From positions 63,955,431 through 64,019,430 of the forward strand of contig CM053146.1 in NCBI GenBank assembly GCA_028571685.1: a stretch of DNA of 64,000 nt. Direction: 5' to 3'. The notes under the pieces are model-generated. The model was not told the origin of the DNA, ran no database searches, and saw only the letters and a program-made list of their open reading frames with translations. A program made the position numbers and the translations under genes. Positions 47,587 through 60,580 of this stretch are shown here, one piece after another. Positions within the stretch are counted from its first letter, which is position 1; the number at the start of each line of letters is the position of its first letter. The DNA is from Heterohyrax brucei (lineage: Eukaryota > Chordata > Mammalia > Hyracoidea > Procaviidae).

Positions 47587-50500
47587 TTTTTTTTTTTTTT
47601 TTTTAAAGGTAAGAGATGTGTAAGCGTATTGGCTACAGATAAGAAACTGAGAACTAGAAAATCCACTACTGGTAAGGAAGTATGGACTCTAGGTGTTAAA
47701 GCAGATACAAATAATGATAGCTTTGGTACAACATTTATGATTATAAGGTGTTTTCCACGTGTTATTGTTTTTGAGCCTCACAGCACCTGTGAGAAGTGGG
47801 TTATAACTACTTCATGATGAGGAGACTGAGATTCACAGAGATCTAGCGGTGTAAGGGGTTCTGATACCTTTTGTGCAAAGAACATTTTTCAGAGACTGTG
47901 GGTCAGGTGACTGAATGATTGTAAGTTCACCAATATGTTTGAAGTTCAGGTGGCAGTAGTTGGGGAGCTGGTCACTTGATGGACTGTAGCCCAGTGCTTG
48001 TTGCCCTAGGCAGTCCAACAGGCTCTGAATTGACAAAAGGGCTCAGGGAGGAAGTGATCCAAGAAACCCTGTTTACTTTTGCCCACATGATTAACCTTCC
48101 ACATCGGAAGGTAAGCAGGGAGTATCACTTTCTGTCTGCCTAAAGTATTCCTGGGAAGTGTGGGGCAATTACTTTCTGAATGACAAATAATTGCCATCAT
48201 AAGTTCTGGGTATTTTAAATCTGTGAGATATAAAGTGTTGGTAAAAGATGCAGTCTTTCTCTCCTGCAACCCCCATCCCCACTTAAAACAGACCTCCTGT
48301 TTAGAGTGACCCATTAGAATTTGATTTGGAGTAATGATTAGCTTAAAGAAAGTCATACCTGGCTGTTAAAATCTCAGTGTTTGGTGAACAGCAGTGGCAG
48401 TAGAAACACATTTCTGTTTTACAGTCACGTGTTTTCAAGTGAGTTCCCAGACATCTTATGCCTCCCCAAGTGGTGCTGTCCCACTTCACCTTGGGGTCCT
48501 TCTGCCAGAATGAGCAGTTCAGTGAGAGAAGGCTCTGCACATTAGGGAAGGAAGGAAGGGTGTGGATGACTTGACTTGGATTAAGGAGTAAAGACTGAAG
48601 AGGGGAAGGTAGCTAGAATGATATTTTAGAAGAGGGAATAAGATGAAAAGACAGTTGAGAAGCCTTAGGATGAAATAGAATTACAGTAGCTTACTGGATG
48701 CAGAAACTGAAACAAAGACTCTTTGCTACAGTGCTTAGGGGCACTGAGATTCTCTTAAGGATGATGAGATAATTTAGAAATGATGATGGTTGAATAACAC
48801 GATGAACATATTTTGTGTCACTGAACCATAGATGGGAAGATAGTTGACATGACAAGTGTTTTGTTACCTAGATATTTAACAGCCCTCCCCACTTTTTTCC
48901 TCATTAACCTCAAACTGGGAAGTGGTTTGGAACAGTGGCAGCAACAAGTCCAGGCTAAATAGTTAGGAAAAGAGTTTATCATGAACTTGGGTATCTTTTC
49001 AACCGTTAAACATGAAATTTGCCACTGTTCTGCAGGCTCTCTGAAGGGGGCAGGTTTGGATAACTAGTTGTTTGGGGACCTTTAATTTGTTTTTTACATG
49101 AAAGCTCTATAGAATCTGGGGTGACTGCAGATGCAGTATAGAGACAGCAGGGCCAGTGCTGGGGGTGCCAACCAGACAGGACCTACTGGGGTGCCAGGCA
49201 TCTGGGCAGCCTCACTTGTTGTCAGGGTAAATTCTGTGGCAGCCAAGCTTGTGCAGCTGCTCTCTGCCTCTACAACAGCTGCCAAGTAGGAGTAGCTCCG
49301 GGCTGTTACCCCACAGTGTTTCAGGTTGAACCAGAAGCTAGACATTCTGGGGCACAGTCGTGATTGGGAAGCAATAGGGAGATTGTTTCGAAAGGAAAAG
49401 GGGGTGTGGAGAGGAAAAACTGCTGGATTCTGTCCCCTCACCCACTCCGTTCCCTTCTACCTGCATCCTGTCCTCTCCCTGTGGTCTAGCTGCCACCCAA
49501 GATAAAGCAGCTGCCCTGCCCGAGCATGGGTAGGGCTTGGGGCAAGGGAGGAGAGCAAGGCAGAGAGAGGCAGGGCGGTCACTGATCCTGTTCTGAAGTG
49601 GTTCAGCCCTTGGGTGTGCCTGGGCTGAGCTCACTTACATTGGTTCCTGCTTTTCTTTCCCAAATGCCCAGGTACCTTGAGAATGTAAATGTCCTTCTGT
49701 AGAGTAGCTTTGAGGGTGTGCTTGACCTGCCCTGGGGTGGTTTGTAGCCGCTGTGCCACATGTTAAGAGTTTAACTCAGATGATCTAGAAACCTCAAGGC
49801 TCTCACCCTGGAACAATCAGATCTTTCCCCTGCAGTTCACTAGAACAACTAAAAACCACCCATGCTGCCAAACAGTGCTTTTCCTTTCCAAACATCGGGA
49901 GCTTCTGAGAACAAGAGAGGTATGGAGTGCTTTTCCTTCCTTGAAGATACTGCTGCCATCCTGGGTGCATGATTTAGCAAAACTGAACTGTGAGTGAGGG
50001 TAATACTCGTGGATTTGGCTCAGTTTTATTTTTGACTTTTTTTAACAAAAGGCAAAGATAGCATTTGAACTTAGCTGGTGATATGGTAGCTCCAGGTGAC
50101 ATCACTCTTTCGTTCTTTCCTCATTTTTTTTTCCTGTGATTTTTATGTATTATCTGCATGTTTTTACATCTAGAGATAATACACCCATGTGAATACTGTG
50201 TATTTAGGTACCTAGACAATGAACAAAAAAGAGGAAACCATTAAAATGAGGATAGTTTTATTGGGTGCATGTTGTTCTGTAGTTCTTAACTTTTGTAACA
50301 GTTTTCTTTAACTGGCCTCCTAAGTGATGATGATTTAAAAAGTATAACAGAAGTATTAGAATGGTGTGGTTATCATTTTTTTTTTTCCAAACATAGTTAA
50401 GTACCCGTAGGCTTTTGTATAGAAGGTTAATCTAGAGCTCAACATTTGAAGCAAATCCAGAACAAAAAAAAAAACAAAAACATTTCTTAAGGCAAAAATC

Positions 50501-50690
50501 CAGATGATCAAATTTAGGGAGAACCTGAGAAAGGAAAGCTTTCAAGCATGCCTGATAACCTTCCTGTCACATGTGCATCGTGATTACTGTGGATCATACT
50601 GAGAATACATCCTAACGCTTCTGCATCTCTGCATGAAAACAGATTTTAGGTTTATTACTGAGTCTTGTCACTTGGAACGGAGGTCTCTGG
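47587..50690. other. Intron sequence, nothing recognised
   Basis: It begins with a run of T (47588-47604) next to the L1 5' end. No exon, RNA gene or confident repeat was found in the following 3 kb. 49090-49640 is GC-richer with minus-strand open frames of 98-115 codons that lack domains; they are not called genes. Confidence 0.5.
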
Positions 50691-50691
50691 A

Positions 50692-50885
50692 TGCTGCAAA
50701 CAGTTAATATGCTTGGCTGCTAACCAAAAAGTTCAAGGTTCAGGTTCACCCAGGGGCATCTTGAAAGAAAGGCCTGGTGATGTACTTCCCCAAAATCAGC
50801 CACTGAAAATGATGTGGAACACAATTCTACTCTGACACACGTGGGAGGGATCGCCATGAATTGGAATTGGCTCAATGATGACCAG
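50692..50885 (+). mobile_element. AfroSINE, diverged long variant
   Basis: 'gcttggctgctaaccaaaaa', 'aaggcctggtgatgtacttc' and 'catgaattggaattggctca' are recognisable; the first part of the head is lost. Confidence 0.8.
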
Positions 50886-51083
50886 TTATCTCTTGGGATA
50901 CATTTCACTGGGATTTTACATTTTTATTTCTCCGGGATTTCAAATTTTTAAATTCTCCGGGACTGACTCAAGTTGGAATTCTGGTTTTCCCTTTCCCTGC
51001 TCTGAGATATGCACAGAAAGTTTTCTGCCTTAGATTCTCATTACAAGATCTGACAGTTAGATTCAGGAACTCATTCTAGAAAA

Positions 51084-51434
51084 AGTGCTGCATACCTCAT
51101 TGCTGAGTATCAGTATGGTCACCTTCAAAGTACTCCCCTTGGGAAGCTGTACACCAATGCCAGCACTTAGTCCACCCTTGAAAGCAATTTTGGAACTCAT
51201 TTTCTGGAATGGCCAACAGCTGTCATTGTATCCCCTTTGATGTCCTGAATGACATCAAAATGTCTTCTTTTCAATATTTCCTTTATCTTGGAGTGAAGAC
51301 AAGAATCACTGGGGGTGCCAGATCAGGTGAGTAGGTAGGGTGTTCCAATACAGTTATTTGTTTACTGGCTAAAAACTCCCTCGCAGACAACTATACAATT
51401 AAGTTTGTGAGCTTGCAACTGTGCCACCATGCAC
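51084..51434 (-). pseudogene. mariner transposase C-terminal remnant
   Basis: On the minus strand: 'REFLASKQITVLEH' followed by 'YSPDLAPP', the mariner segment that carries the third catalytic Asp of the DDD triad, then about 50 codons later 'FQNCFQGWTKCW' and 'GEYFEGD', the C-terminal mariner signature. Stops and at least one frameshift are present. Mariner transposases move DNA elements by cut-and-paste at TA. The N-terminal half is absent. Confidence 0.8.
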
Positions 51435-51568
51435 GTTTGACTTTCCAGAAAAAGTGTTCCAAAATTGCTCTGAAGAGTGGACTAGGTGCTGGTGTCGATG
51501 CGTATCTTCCTAATGGGAGCACTTGGAAGGTGACCGCAGTGATATTCAACGATGAGGTATGTCGCACT
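51435..51568 (+). mobile_element. mariner 3' end, opposite orientation
   Basis: 134 bp on the plus strand that match the complement of 51084-51217 at roughly 78 per cent by eye, including 'gttccaaaattgctctgaag' and 'cttggaaggtgacc'. It ends at 'gaggtatgtcgcact'. This is the same C-terminal/3' end of the element as on the left, facing the other way. Confidence 0.8.
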
Positions 51569-51856
51569 TAGAACAGTTAAGTTCATGGATTGAATTGTTG
51601 GACTTTGTAGTGTGGGTTTCTGCTATCATGCCACTTGGGTTCTACTTTGTGTCTCCTGTGAGTATTGACCCCAGGATTCTTTAAGGGTAAGATGAAGGGT
51701 AGTTCTTTTTCTATTTTTTGTGTTTGACATAGGGGTTTTTTACATGACATGCAAACAGGAATTGCCATCATATACTGGCACGGTACTTTTTTCTGGTTCA
51801 GGTAAATATTTTACCCTTTGCGCTTGGAATTTCTGTTTTATTGTTTCCTTAACTGA

Positions 51857-53363
<1,507 letters not shown>

Positions 53364-54513
53364 TAATGGAATGGCTCAGCACACAGCAGCCGGAGCATTA
53401 AACAGGCAGTTCTCTACGAGGGTTTGTAGAGTGGTCTGTGAAGGTCACCGTGTCGCTGCCTGCCTCTTTTTCTGAGGATAGCACTGGCTCCATGTGCAGC
53501 ATTGGCTTTTAAATTCCTTGATGCTTGTTTTATAACTTGTGCTCAATGGGGAAAACCCTTCTGATCAGAGCTGCCCTGTGAGACGATAGACGTCTTCCTC
53601 TACTTGCCATCTAACTCTGTCTGTTGGGAACAGAGTCTTAACTGAGACGTAGAGCAGAACAATAAAATCCTGCATGTTTGGAAGTTTTCTAAATTCAGTC
53701 TCAGGGTTATTTATTTTCCACCCAAGAGTTCAGGTATTTGTTCTTTAGGGTTTCTTATAATGGGATCTGACCACTGCAGTAAGGCCAAGGTTTCTCAAGG
53801 GTGCCTTCCATGTGCCCCTACACACCCTCCCCGACACATGGGTGAGGTGGTAAATAAAGACTTGCGTTATAGCCTTGACTTGTAGACCAGTTAGCCAGAT
53901 AGCATGAGCAGCGTCCATGGACTTTGCTGCACACTCCTTTACTTTGGGCTCAGTCAGTGCTTGCGGATCCCAGGTGTGCCTCAGAACCGTCCAGGGCACG
54001 TGCTAAGAACTCTGACTGTTAGATCCCGTTCCAGACAGAGTGACTGGGTCCACGTTTCTGGAGGTGTGCCTGGCCTCTGGGTTTTGCAGGTCTCCAGCTT
54101 GGTGCCTGTGGGGCTTTTTCAGGTCTTCCCTGCTCTGCAGCTATATGGTTAATCATGGAGCTTCTCCATTTGACTGAGTTACCCACATATCTTGGAGGGA
54201 TATTTTATGTTTTGTTATGGCCTGAGAACCTACTGAAGTCACATAAACATGTAATCACATGGAATGGCATTTGAGCTGCTTATTTTCTTCAGTCACCTAC
54301 AATGTCTTTTAACTGTCATTTGAAGAACCAGGTTGTGGGTTTGTTCAGTTTGTGCACTGGAAACTCCCTCAGAATATCTCTGAGATTCCTGCAGATGGAT
54401 TTTGGGCTCCAGTGTAATGCTTGCCATGGATCTATGAGGGGCCCCTTAGCTCAAGGAAGGTGGTCTTATCTCTCCGTTTTATTTTGAGTGGTTTTGAGGT
54501 TTTCTTTCATTTC

Positions 54514-54760
54514 AACTGCTTAATTGAGGTATAATTCATGCGGCACAAGATTTAGCCATGAAAATCATCTGGGTAATTTTTAGTATAGTCTCAGAGCTGT
54601 ATGACCACAGTCTAATTTTAAAGCATTTCATCACTTTAAAAAAGAAACCGTTTACCTGTTAGAAGTCTGTCCCCATTTCTCCTCTAAGTTCCCAGCCCTA
54701 GGTGATCACTGATCTGCTTTCTGTGTGGACTCATGGCTTCTGGACGTTGCGTACAAGTAG
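54514..54760 (-). mobile_element. Ancient L1M 3' end
   Basis: 'ctgcttaattgaggtataat', 'tttttagtatagtctcagag' and 'aaagaaaccgtttacctgtt' match the complement of an old L1MA/MB 3' UTR. Confidence 0.78.
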
Positions 54761-55387
54761 TGAGCTGAGTTTGTCCTAGCAGGCTCCATTTATTTTCACT
54801 CACCTTCAAGGCCTTCTTCTGAGCTGATTCATTAGCTCTGTGTCTCATCTTCCCCTGCTTTCCAACCTGCTATTTCATCTAGTGTAATTAACCCTTTTTT
54901 CTGGCATTTTCTGACTCTGGCTCTTCCTGACTGCCTGCTATTAGTATTAATGTTACTAATTCTGTACTCGCCAGATGACTTTCTTCACTGCATTCTTAGG
55001 GCTTCTGAAATTTTGTCTCCTCCAGAGAGTTTATGTTCCTTCCAGGAGTTGGCTAGTGTTAGACATTTTTCTCTTTTGGACAGACATTTTATTGCATGTC
55101 CTGGCATTGACAGTAATAAGCCTCTGACTATAACAAAGTCATCTTCTTGTTTTGACATTTACAAACCTTTTCAATAACAGAGAACCACCCATAGTCATTC
55201 ATTTCTTTGTGAGCAACTCTCTGTCTTTCTTGTTCTGTCTCTAATTAAGATATAGTGCTGTTAAGTTTGAAAGTATCCTGAACGGGGAAGAGCAAAGGTG
55301 GTGAGTTAGTTTTGTGGACTGTCAGTGAACCTTGGAGCTACAGGAATACTGAGGCCATTAATTAGTGGGCGATTTAAAACTTGTTAG

Positions 55388-55740
55388 TTGTCTGCAGATT
55401 GGCTCCGACTCCTAATAACCCCATGAACAGCAGGGGACACACTGTTCCTGTACCATTCACCCATCACTGTGGCCGTGGTGTATTTTGAGTGCTTTCCAAC
55501 CAAAGAGGTGTATCTTTCAGCACTACAGTAGGCCATGTCCTGTTGTGATCCATAGGGTTTTCACTGGCTAATCCTTGAACTTCAACAGCCAGGCCATTCT
55601 TCCTAATCTGTCGTAGTCTGGAAACAGTGTGAAACTTATCTACCGTGGGTGTCCCTTCCGGTCTTTGAAATACTGGTGACAATAGCTCCTAGCATCATAG
55701 CAACGTGGAAGTCCCCAGAGTACTACAGAACGGTAGATGG
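55388..55740 (-). mobile_element. RTE 3' fragment joined to older SINE body
   Basis: 55390-55500 ('gattggctccgactcctaat', 'cctgtaccattcacccatca') parallels the RTE 3' end at 62262-62400. 55500-55740 ('ccaggccattcttcctaatc', 'gtcgtagtctggaaacagtg', 'gcatcatagcaacgtggaag') parallels the older SINE at 16195-16317. Confidence 0.6.
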
Positions 55741-55784
55741 GTAATGGTGATTTAGAATTGTCCCACCTGATCTTAGACTAGTTA

Positions 55785-55916
55785 TTTTAAAAAAGCCATT
55801 GAGTCGGTTCTGACTCACAGTGATCCTACAGGACAGGGTAGAACTATCCCATGAATTTCTAAGGAGCAGCAACCTGATAGCCTGAGCTCTTAACCTCTGT
55901 ACTATGAGGGCTCCTC
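55785..55916 (-). mobile_element. AfroSINE, minus strand
   Basis: 'ccattgagtcggttctgact', 'gacagggtagaactatccca' and 'actatgagggctcct' are present; the centre is shortened. Confidence 0.85.
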
Positions 55917-57349
55917 AGACTGGGTAGGCTCCCTAGTAATGCTCCCCATAACACCTTGTGTTTTCTTTACTGTACTTTATTATTAACCCTGTGCTCATGT
56001 GATCTCATCTATGTGATTTCATCAAACTTGCGAAGTCCTAACACAGTGCTGAGGATGAGAAATTAAAGAGTGTGTTGCTTTATGGTGGCGTTGAAGGAGT
56101 TGGTTGGTAAAGAGGCAATGCAAGGTTCCCATTCCAAGTTGCCTTCCTTAACTCTTTGATTTGAAATAGTGTATTTAAACTCTTATAGTTAAAGTTGCAC
56201 ATTTCAAGTCACTGTCCTTGCCTCGGGCAACGTGTTCCCTCAGATGAGCGAGAGAGTTGGCAGCAATTGTAGTGAAAGAGGGAGGAGTTGAGAACCAGTT
56301 AAGTCTGTGTTGTGCAGAAGAGCCCAGCTTCTGGAGCTCATGGTTCTGGCTGTGGTAGCAGTACTCCTGCAGGGAGGAGGGAGCACAGTGGTGACAGCCT
56401 TCCTCTGCTCTTCTCCTTCCACTAACTGTAGAATTAGAACCTATTGCCAAGGGATTCACAGAGGTGTGGCAGGGAGGAGAAGGAAAAGAAGTTAAGTATT
56501 TCCTCTCCAGGCCCATGGTAACCACAGGTCTTTGAAGAGGCAGGAGCGGTGGGGTCAGAGGAGGGGAAGAGCTGCCTTTAAGCCAACACAAGGCTTATAG
56601 GTTTCCTTGGCTCTCAGGGAACAGATAGTTGTGACTCAGCTGTGGCTCTGTGATTACTGGGGCATGGGAGGTACTCTTTCTGTCTGAAGAATGTGCCTGT
56701 TTTAATAAAGTGTCTACAAATGACAACCTTTGATTATTTCACATGTTTAACAGAGTGAAGTTTTCAAGAACACTGGGAGCTCCGTGAGCAGAGATGAAAG
56801 TGAGATACTTGCCTTCCTGCTGTGGAAGGCCTGACAGCTGCTTGTAGGAAGGCTATTTAGAATCCTTGTTCCAAATTATATAGGGCCTGGAAAAGGGGTG
56901 AAGAGGCTTTCCACTTAATTTTCCATTTTAAAAAGTTGAGACAACAAATAGTTTGGCACTTGAATGGAAAAACTTGGGGGCTGTATAAAGTACGCATAGC
57001 TGATGTAGCACTGAAAATTTTGGGGTACAGGTGGCTGCCATATAGGGCTCCAGTCCATGTTCCATGTACCTTATTAGCGGGGTTTATTTAGAGTATTTAG
57101 GAGAAATTTCCAAACATACTAGCCTGTGCTTAAAAATTCCTGAGCCTCTCTTACTATTTAAAGTGTTTCCATTGTGCTGATTATATTTAATTTAAATAGC
57201 GTTCGCCATCAAATACAGGCAAGGGAAGCTGTGTTCCTGCATGCCCGGGCAGCCTCTCAGGCTGTCCCAGGTGCCCTGCCTGTGTTCTGCTTCCACTGAT
57301 TTTGACATACTCAGGGAACAGAATTTTCTTTTAGGATCTGTTTATTAGG

Positions 57350-57710
57350 AGAAAGGACAGGGTAGTGACCGTTAGAAAAAATTGACATTCAGGAGGAGGG
57401 GTAACTAGGTGGAACACAGGGCATTTTTTTAGGGCAATGAAACTATTCTGTAAGTTACTATAATGGTGGACACATGACTGCGTTTGTCCCAACCCCTACA
57501 ACTGTACATCACAAAGTGACCCTTAGTGACAACTCTGGACTTTAGTTAATAGCAGTGTGTTAGTGTTGGCTCATGAATTGTCACAAATGTATGTCAGGAA
57601 TGTGAGATGCTAACAGGAGAAATAATGTGCAGGTGGTTTGGAGTGTATGGAAACTGTTTTCTGCACAATTTTCTGTAAACCTGCAACTGTTCTAAAAAAT
57701 GAAGACTACT
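57350..57710 (+). mobile_element. Ancient L1M 3' end, plus strand
   Basis: 'gcaatgaaactattctgtaa', 'aatggtggacacatgactgc', 'gactttagttaatagcagtg' and 'tctaaaaaatgaagact' follow an L1MB/ME-type 3' UTR to its end. Confidence 0.78.
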
Positions 57711-58082
57711 GAAATTGATTGGCCCTCTTCCAGCTTTGCACTATGGAAGGCAGGGCTTCACAGAACCATCTCCTTCCTGGTCCAAGTTTATTATGTAATC
57801 CTAAGAGGAGTCCCACTTCATCCTGTTTCAGAAGGGTCAAGTTCTTCTAACATAAATGTCTTCAGAAGTATAATAATTCTGTCTTGTAGAAATACAGTCT
57901 AAGCTGTATGAGATTAACTGACTTCCCAGGAATATCTTTGCTTTTTTAAATAAAGCTCCTTTCTCTTTGGATATTAAAATCACCGGTATTACTTCACAGG
58001 TAGCATCTGATTTTCATATTTGCAATGTGAAAACCTTGTAAATGTGAAACCTGGCTGTACCCAATCACCATAAAGTAGCTTT

Positions 58083-58175
58083 TCAATTATCTTGCTTGGA
58101 AAAGAAGTGCTTTATATAAAGAAGTAAATATAATATATACATTATATATGTTATGTAATATATGTGTAATATACA
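58083..58175. repeat. AT-rich (TATA)n-like stretch
   Basis: Low-complexity alternating AT sequence around 58120-58170 ('ataatatatacattatatat'). Confidence 0.8.
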
Positions 58176-58185
58176 TCTAATCTTT

Positions 58186-58290
58186 ATAGGAGCAGATCAC
58201 TCAGTCTTTATCCCTTGGAGTACTAAGTGGATTTGAAACACTGACCTGTCAGCTAGCACCCAAGTGGTTAACTATTACACCTCCAGGACC
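58186..58290 (-). mobile_element. AfroSINE, partial, minus strand
   Basis: Only the long-form middle and the head remain ('gtggatttgaaacactgacc', 'attacacctccaggacccc'). Confidence 0.75.
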
Positions 58291-58305
58291 CCTGATGTAT
58301 ACATA

Positions 58306-58512
58306 AAACCAAACCTGCTGTCGTTGAGTCAGTTTTGATTCATAGTGACCATACAGGACAAAGCAGAAGTGCCTTATGATTTCCAGGGTTGCAGTCGTTA
58401 TGGCAGCAGACTGTGACATCTTTCTTTTGAGGAGTAGCTAGTGGGTTCAAACCTCCAGTCTTTCAGTTAGCCACCCAAAGCTTAATTAACCATTGTACCA
58501 CCAGGACTTCTT
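58306..58512 (-). mobile_element. AfroSINE, long variant, minus strand
   Basis: Tail 'aaaccaaacctgctgtcgtt' to head 'ccattgtaccaccaggactt', with the extra middle 'gcagactgtgacatctttct'. Second of three same-orientation copies. Confidence 0.9.
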
Positions 58513-58551
58513 TATCTATGCGTACATGTATACATACATATGGATACACAG

Positions 58552-58746
58552 AACCTGATGCTGTTGAGTCTGTTCTGAGTTATAGCAGCCCTACCCTATA
58601 ATACAGAATAGAACTATTCTATAGGACTTCCAAGACTGTAAATCTTTACAGAGGCAGACCGTCCCTTCTTTGTCCTGTGGAGTGCCTGGTGGGTTCCAAC
58701 AGCAGACCTTCCAGTTAGCAGCCAAGCACTGAGCCACAGGGGCTCC
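58552..58746 (-). mobile_element. AfroSINE, long variant, third in row
   Basis: 'aacctgatgctgttgagtct', 'actgtaaatctttacagagg', 'cactgagccacaggggctcc'. Confidence 0.9.
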
Positions 58747-60240
58747 TTGATATATGTGTATATATACACATACGTAAAACACGCCACTTCTCCACTTGGA
58801 AGACAGAGGGTGGAGATTAAATGAGAATATCAACACTTAAAAAACATAGAACCTTACCTTGGCATTAATGGTCAGTGCACCAAGGAGAAAGACTTTCAAA
58901 GTAGCAATTAGAAAAATTCTGGCTGGGTGAGGGGCCCTGTTAAAAGTTAGTCATACTATATCCCTAACTTTCCTCTCGTGTCTGGCTTTACCTGCTGAAT
59001 TTATAGTCCTCAAAGTATTTGGTTGATGGCCCCAGTCTGTCTCCTTTTGAGTGGCTGATGGTATGTGGCCAGCTCCACGAAGGGCAGACTGGGCTCAGCC
59101 GAGTAGGTGGTGACTGCCTTTCCTCCTGCTCGGTGAGTCTGCCTTCTGCGTGCCGGCTCCCAACACCTGATCTGGAGCCACCACATTCTATCAGGCCAGG
59201 TAGCTTTCGGGGTGACTTAGTACTCAGGATTTGAAAAGGGTAAGCTGTGAGCTGCGAGGCTGTTTCTGCTGCTGCCTTTGGCTTGCATTTATTTTCCTCC
59301 TGCTCACTTTTAAGCTGAGAGGCAGCTGTAAACTTAGACAGTAGAATATCATCTCCGAAACATTTTTCCTGCAGAAGTGGCTTGCAATGAAGTACTGGAC
59401 ACTTGCTTAGTATCCTTCGGGTGCTTGCTAGAGCTTGATAATATTTGTTTTTCCTCCCAGTTGCTTGAGATATTAAAAAAAAAGTTATCATGAACTGACT
59501 TTCATCTTACTTGACTCTCTTCCCTCTCTGAGAATTGTGAAATGAAAGTGATTCCAGAGGCAGCTTGAGATGTTTTATTTCCCAGACTTTGTGTTCCAGC
59601 TGAGATGATCAGATGCAGAAGCCCAAAAAGATGAGTCAACTGTGTTTTATTTTCTTTTTTAACTTATTGTAAACCCTCCCATTTCTGTTTTAGGCTCATG
59701 CTGCTTTCTTAAACCTGTATAGCCCTGCTAGCTACCAAATTGAAATGCTTTTAAAACTGATTTAGTGTTTGAAATCTGCATTAGTACTCATCTTGCTACA
59801 TTGCCTGCAGTTAAAAAAAATCATTCTTAATTATACAAGCTCTGTTTATCTCTTGAGTAAAGAAAGCACATTTTTCTTTGCTTATGTAATTCAGTAGTAG
59901 ACTTCATGTGGGGGAAAAATCCTTCTGATGATTTGAGTCAGCAAAGCGCCTACTATACTTTGAGTCTGACTGTAGTTGGACTCTTCAGGTCATTCTCTTG
60001 GTTTAGCAAGCGTTCATTAGCACTGGCAGTGTACCAGGCATGCATCTGCTTGGTACTTAGAGGATAACAATAAGGGACATTGTTTTCGAAATCTGTCCAT
60101 GTAGGAGATCAAACAGTCGTGACCTGTTCCATGGAAGATCTGAGCAAATTTTAAATTGCTGAAAAGAAGTCATAACTGTAACTGATACCTTTGAAAAAAA
60201 ATGTAAGTACACAGTAATACCAACCACTAGTTGTGCCATA

Positions 60241-60580
60241 AGGGACACTGGTGTCTCGACAGTTAAACAGTCGACTGCTAACCAGAAGGTTGGAAGTTTG
60301 AATGATGGTGGTGTTGTGGTCAAGTGCTGTGGCAGCTTACCAAAAGGTCTGCAATTTGAATCCACCGGGTCTTTCTTGGAAATTCTTTAGGGAAGGTCTG
60401 CTCTGTCCTGTAGGGTCACTATGAGTCGGAATTGACTTGACAGCAATGGGTTTGGTTTGGTTTAGTGACTCCACAGAAAAAAGACTTGGTCTTCTGCTTT
60501 TGTAAAGATTAAAACTGGGACACCCTGTAGGGCAGTGTCGAATAGACTTGATAGCAACCAATAGCTTGATAGCAACCAAA
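60241..60580 (+). mobile_element. AfroSINE interrupted by another AfroSINE
   Basis: The head of the outer copy (60241-60302, 'agtcgactgctaaccagaag') is separated from its long-form remainder (60464-60580, 'ctccacagaaaaaagacttg', 'aagattaaaactgggacacc') by the inner copy. The end 'gatagcaaccaatagcttgatagcaacc' contains a short duplication. Confidence 0.82.
60303..60463 (+). mobile_element. Inner AfroSINE, well preserved
   Basis: Head 'tggtggtgttgtggtcaagt', body 'ctgctctgtcctgtagggtc', tail 'cgacagcaatggg'-like sequence ending 'tttggtttggttta'. Confidence 0.88.

Larger units (their letters stand above)
51084..51568. repeat. 134 bp inverted repeat with 217 bp spacer
   Basis: Arms 51084-51217 and 51435-51568. 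Both are mariner 3' ends; the spacer is the rest of the left fragment. It lies 0.46 kb upstream of the TANC1 exon at 52029. Confidence 0.85.
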
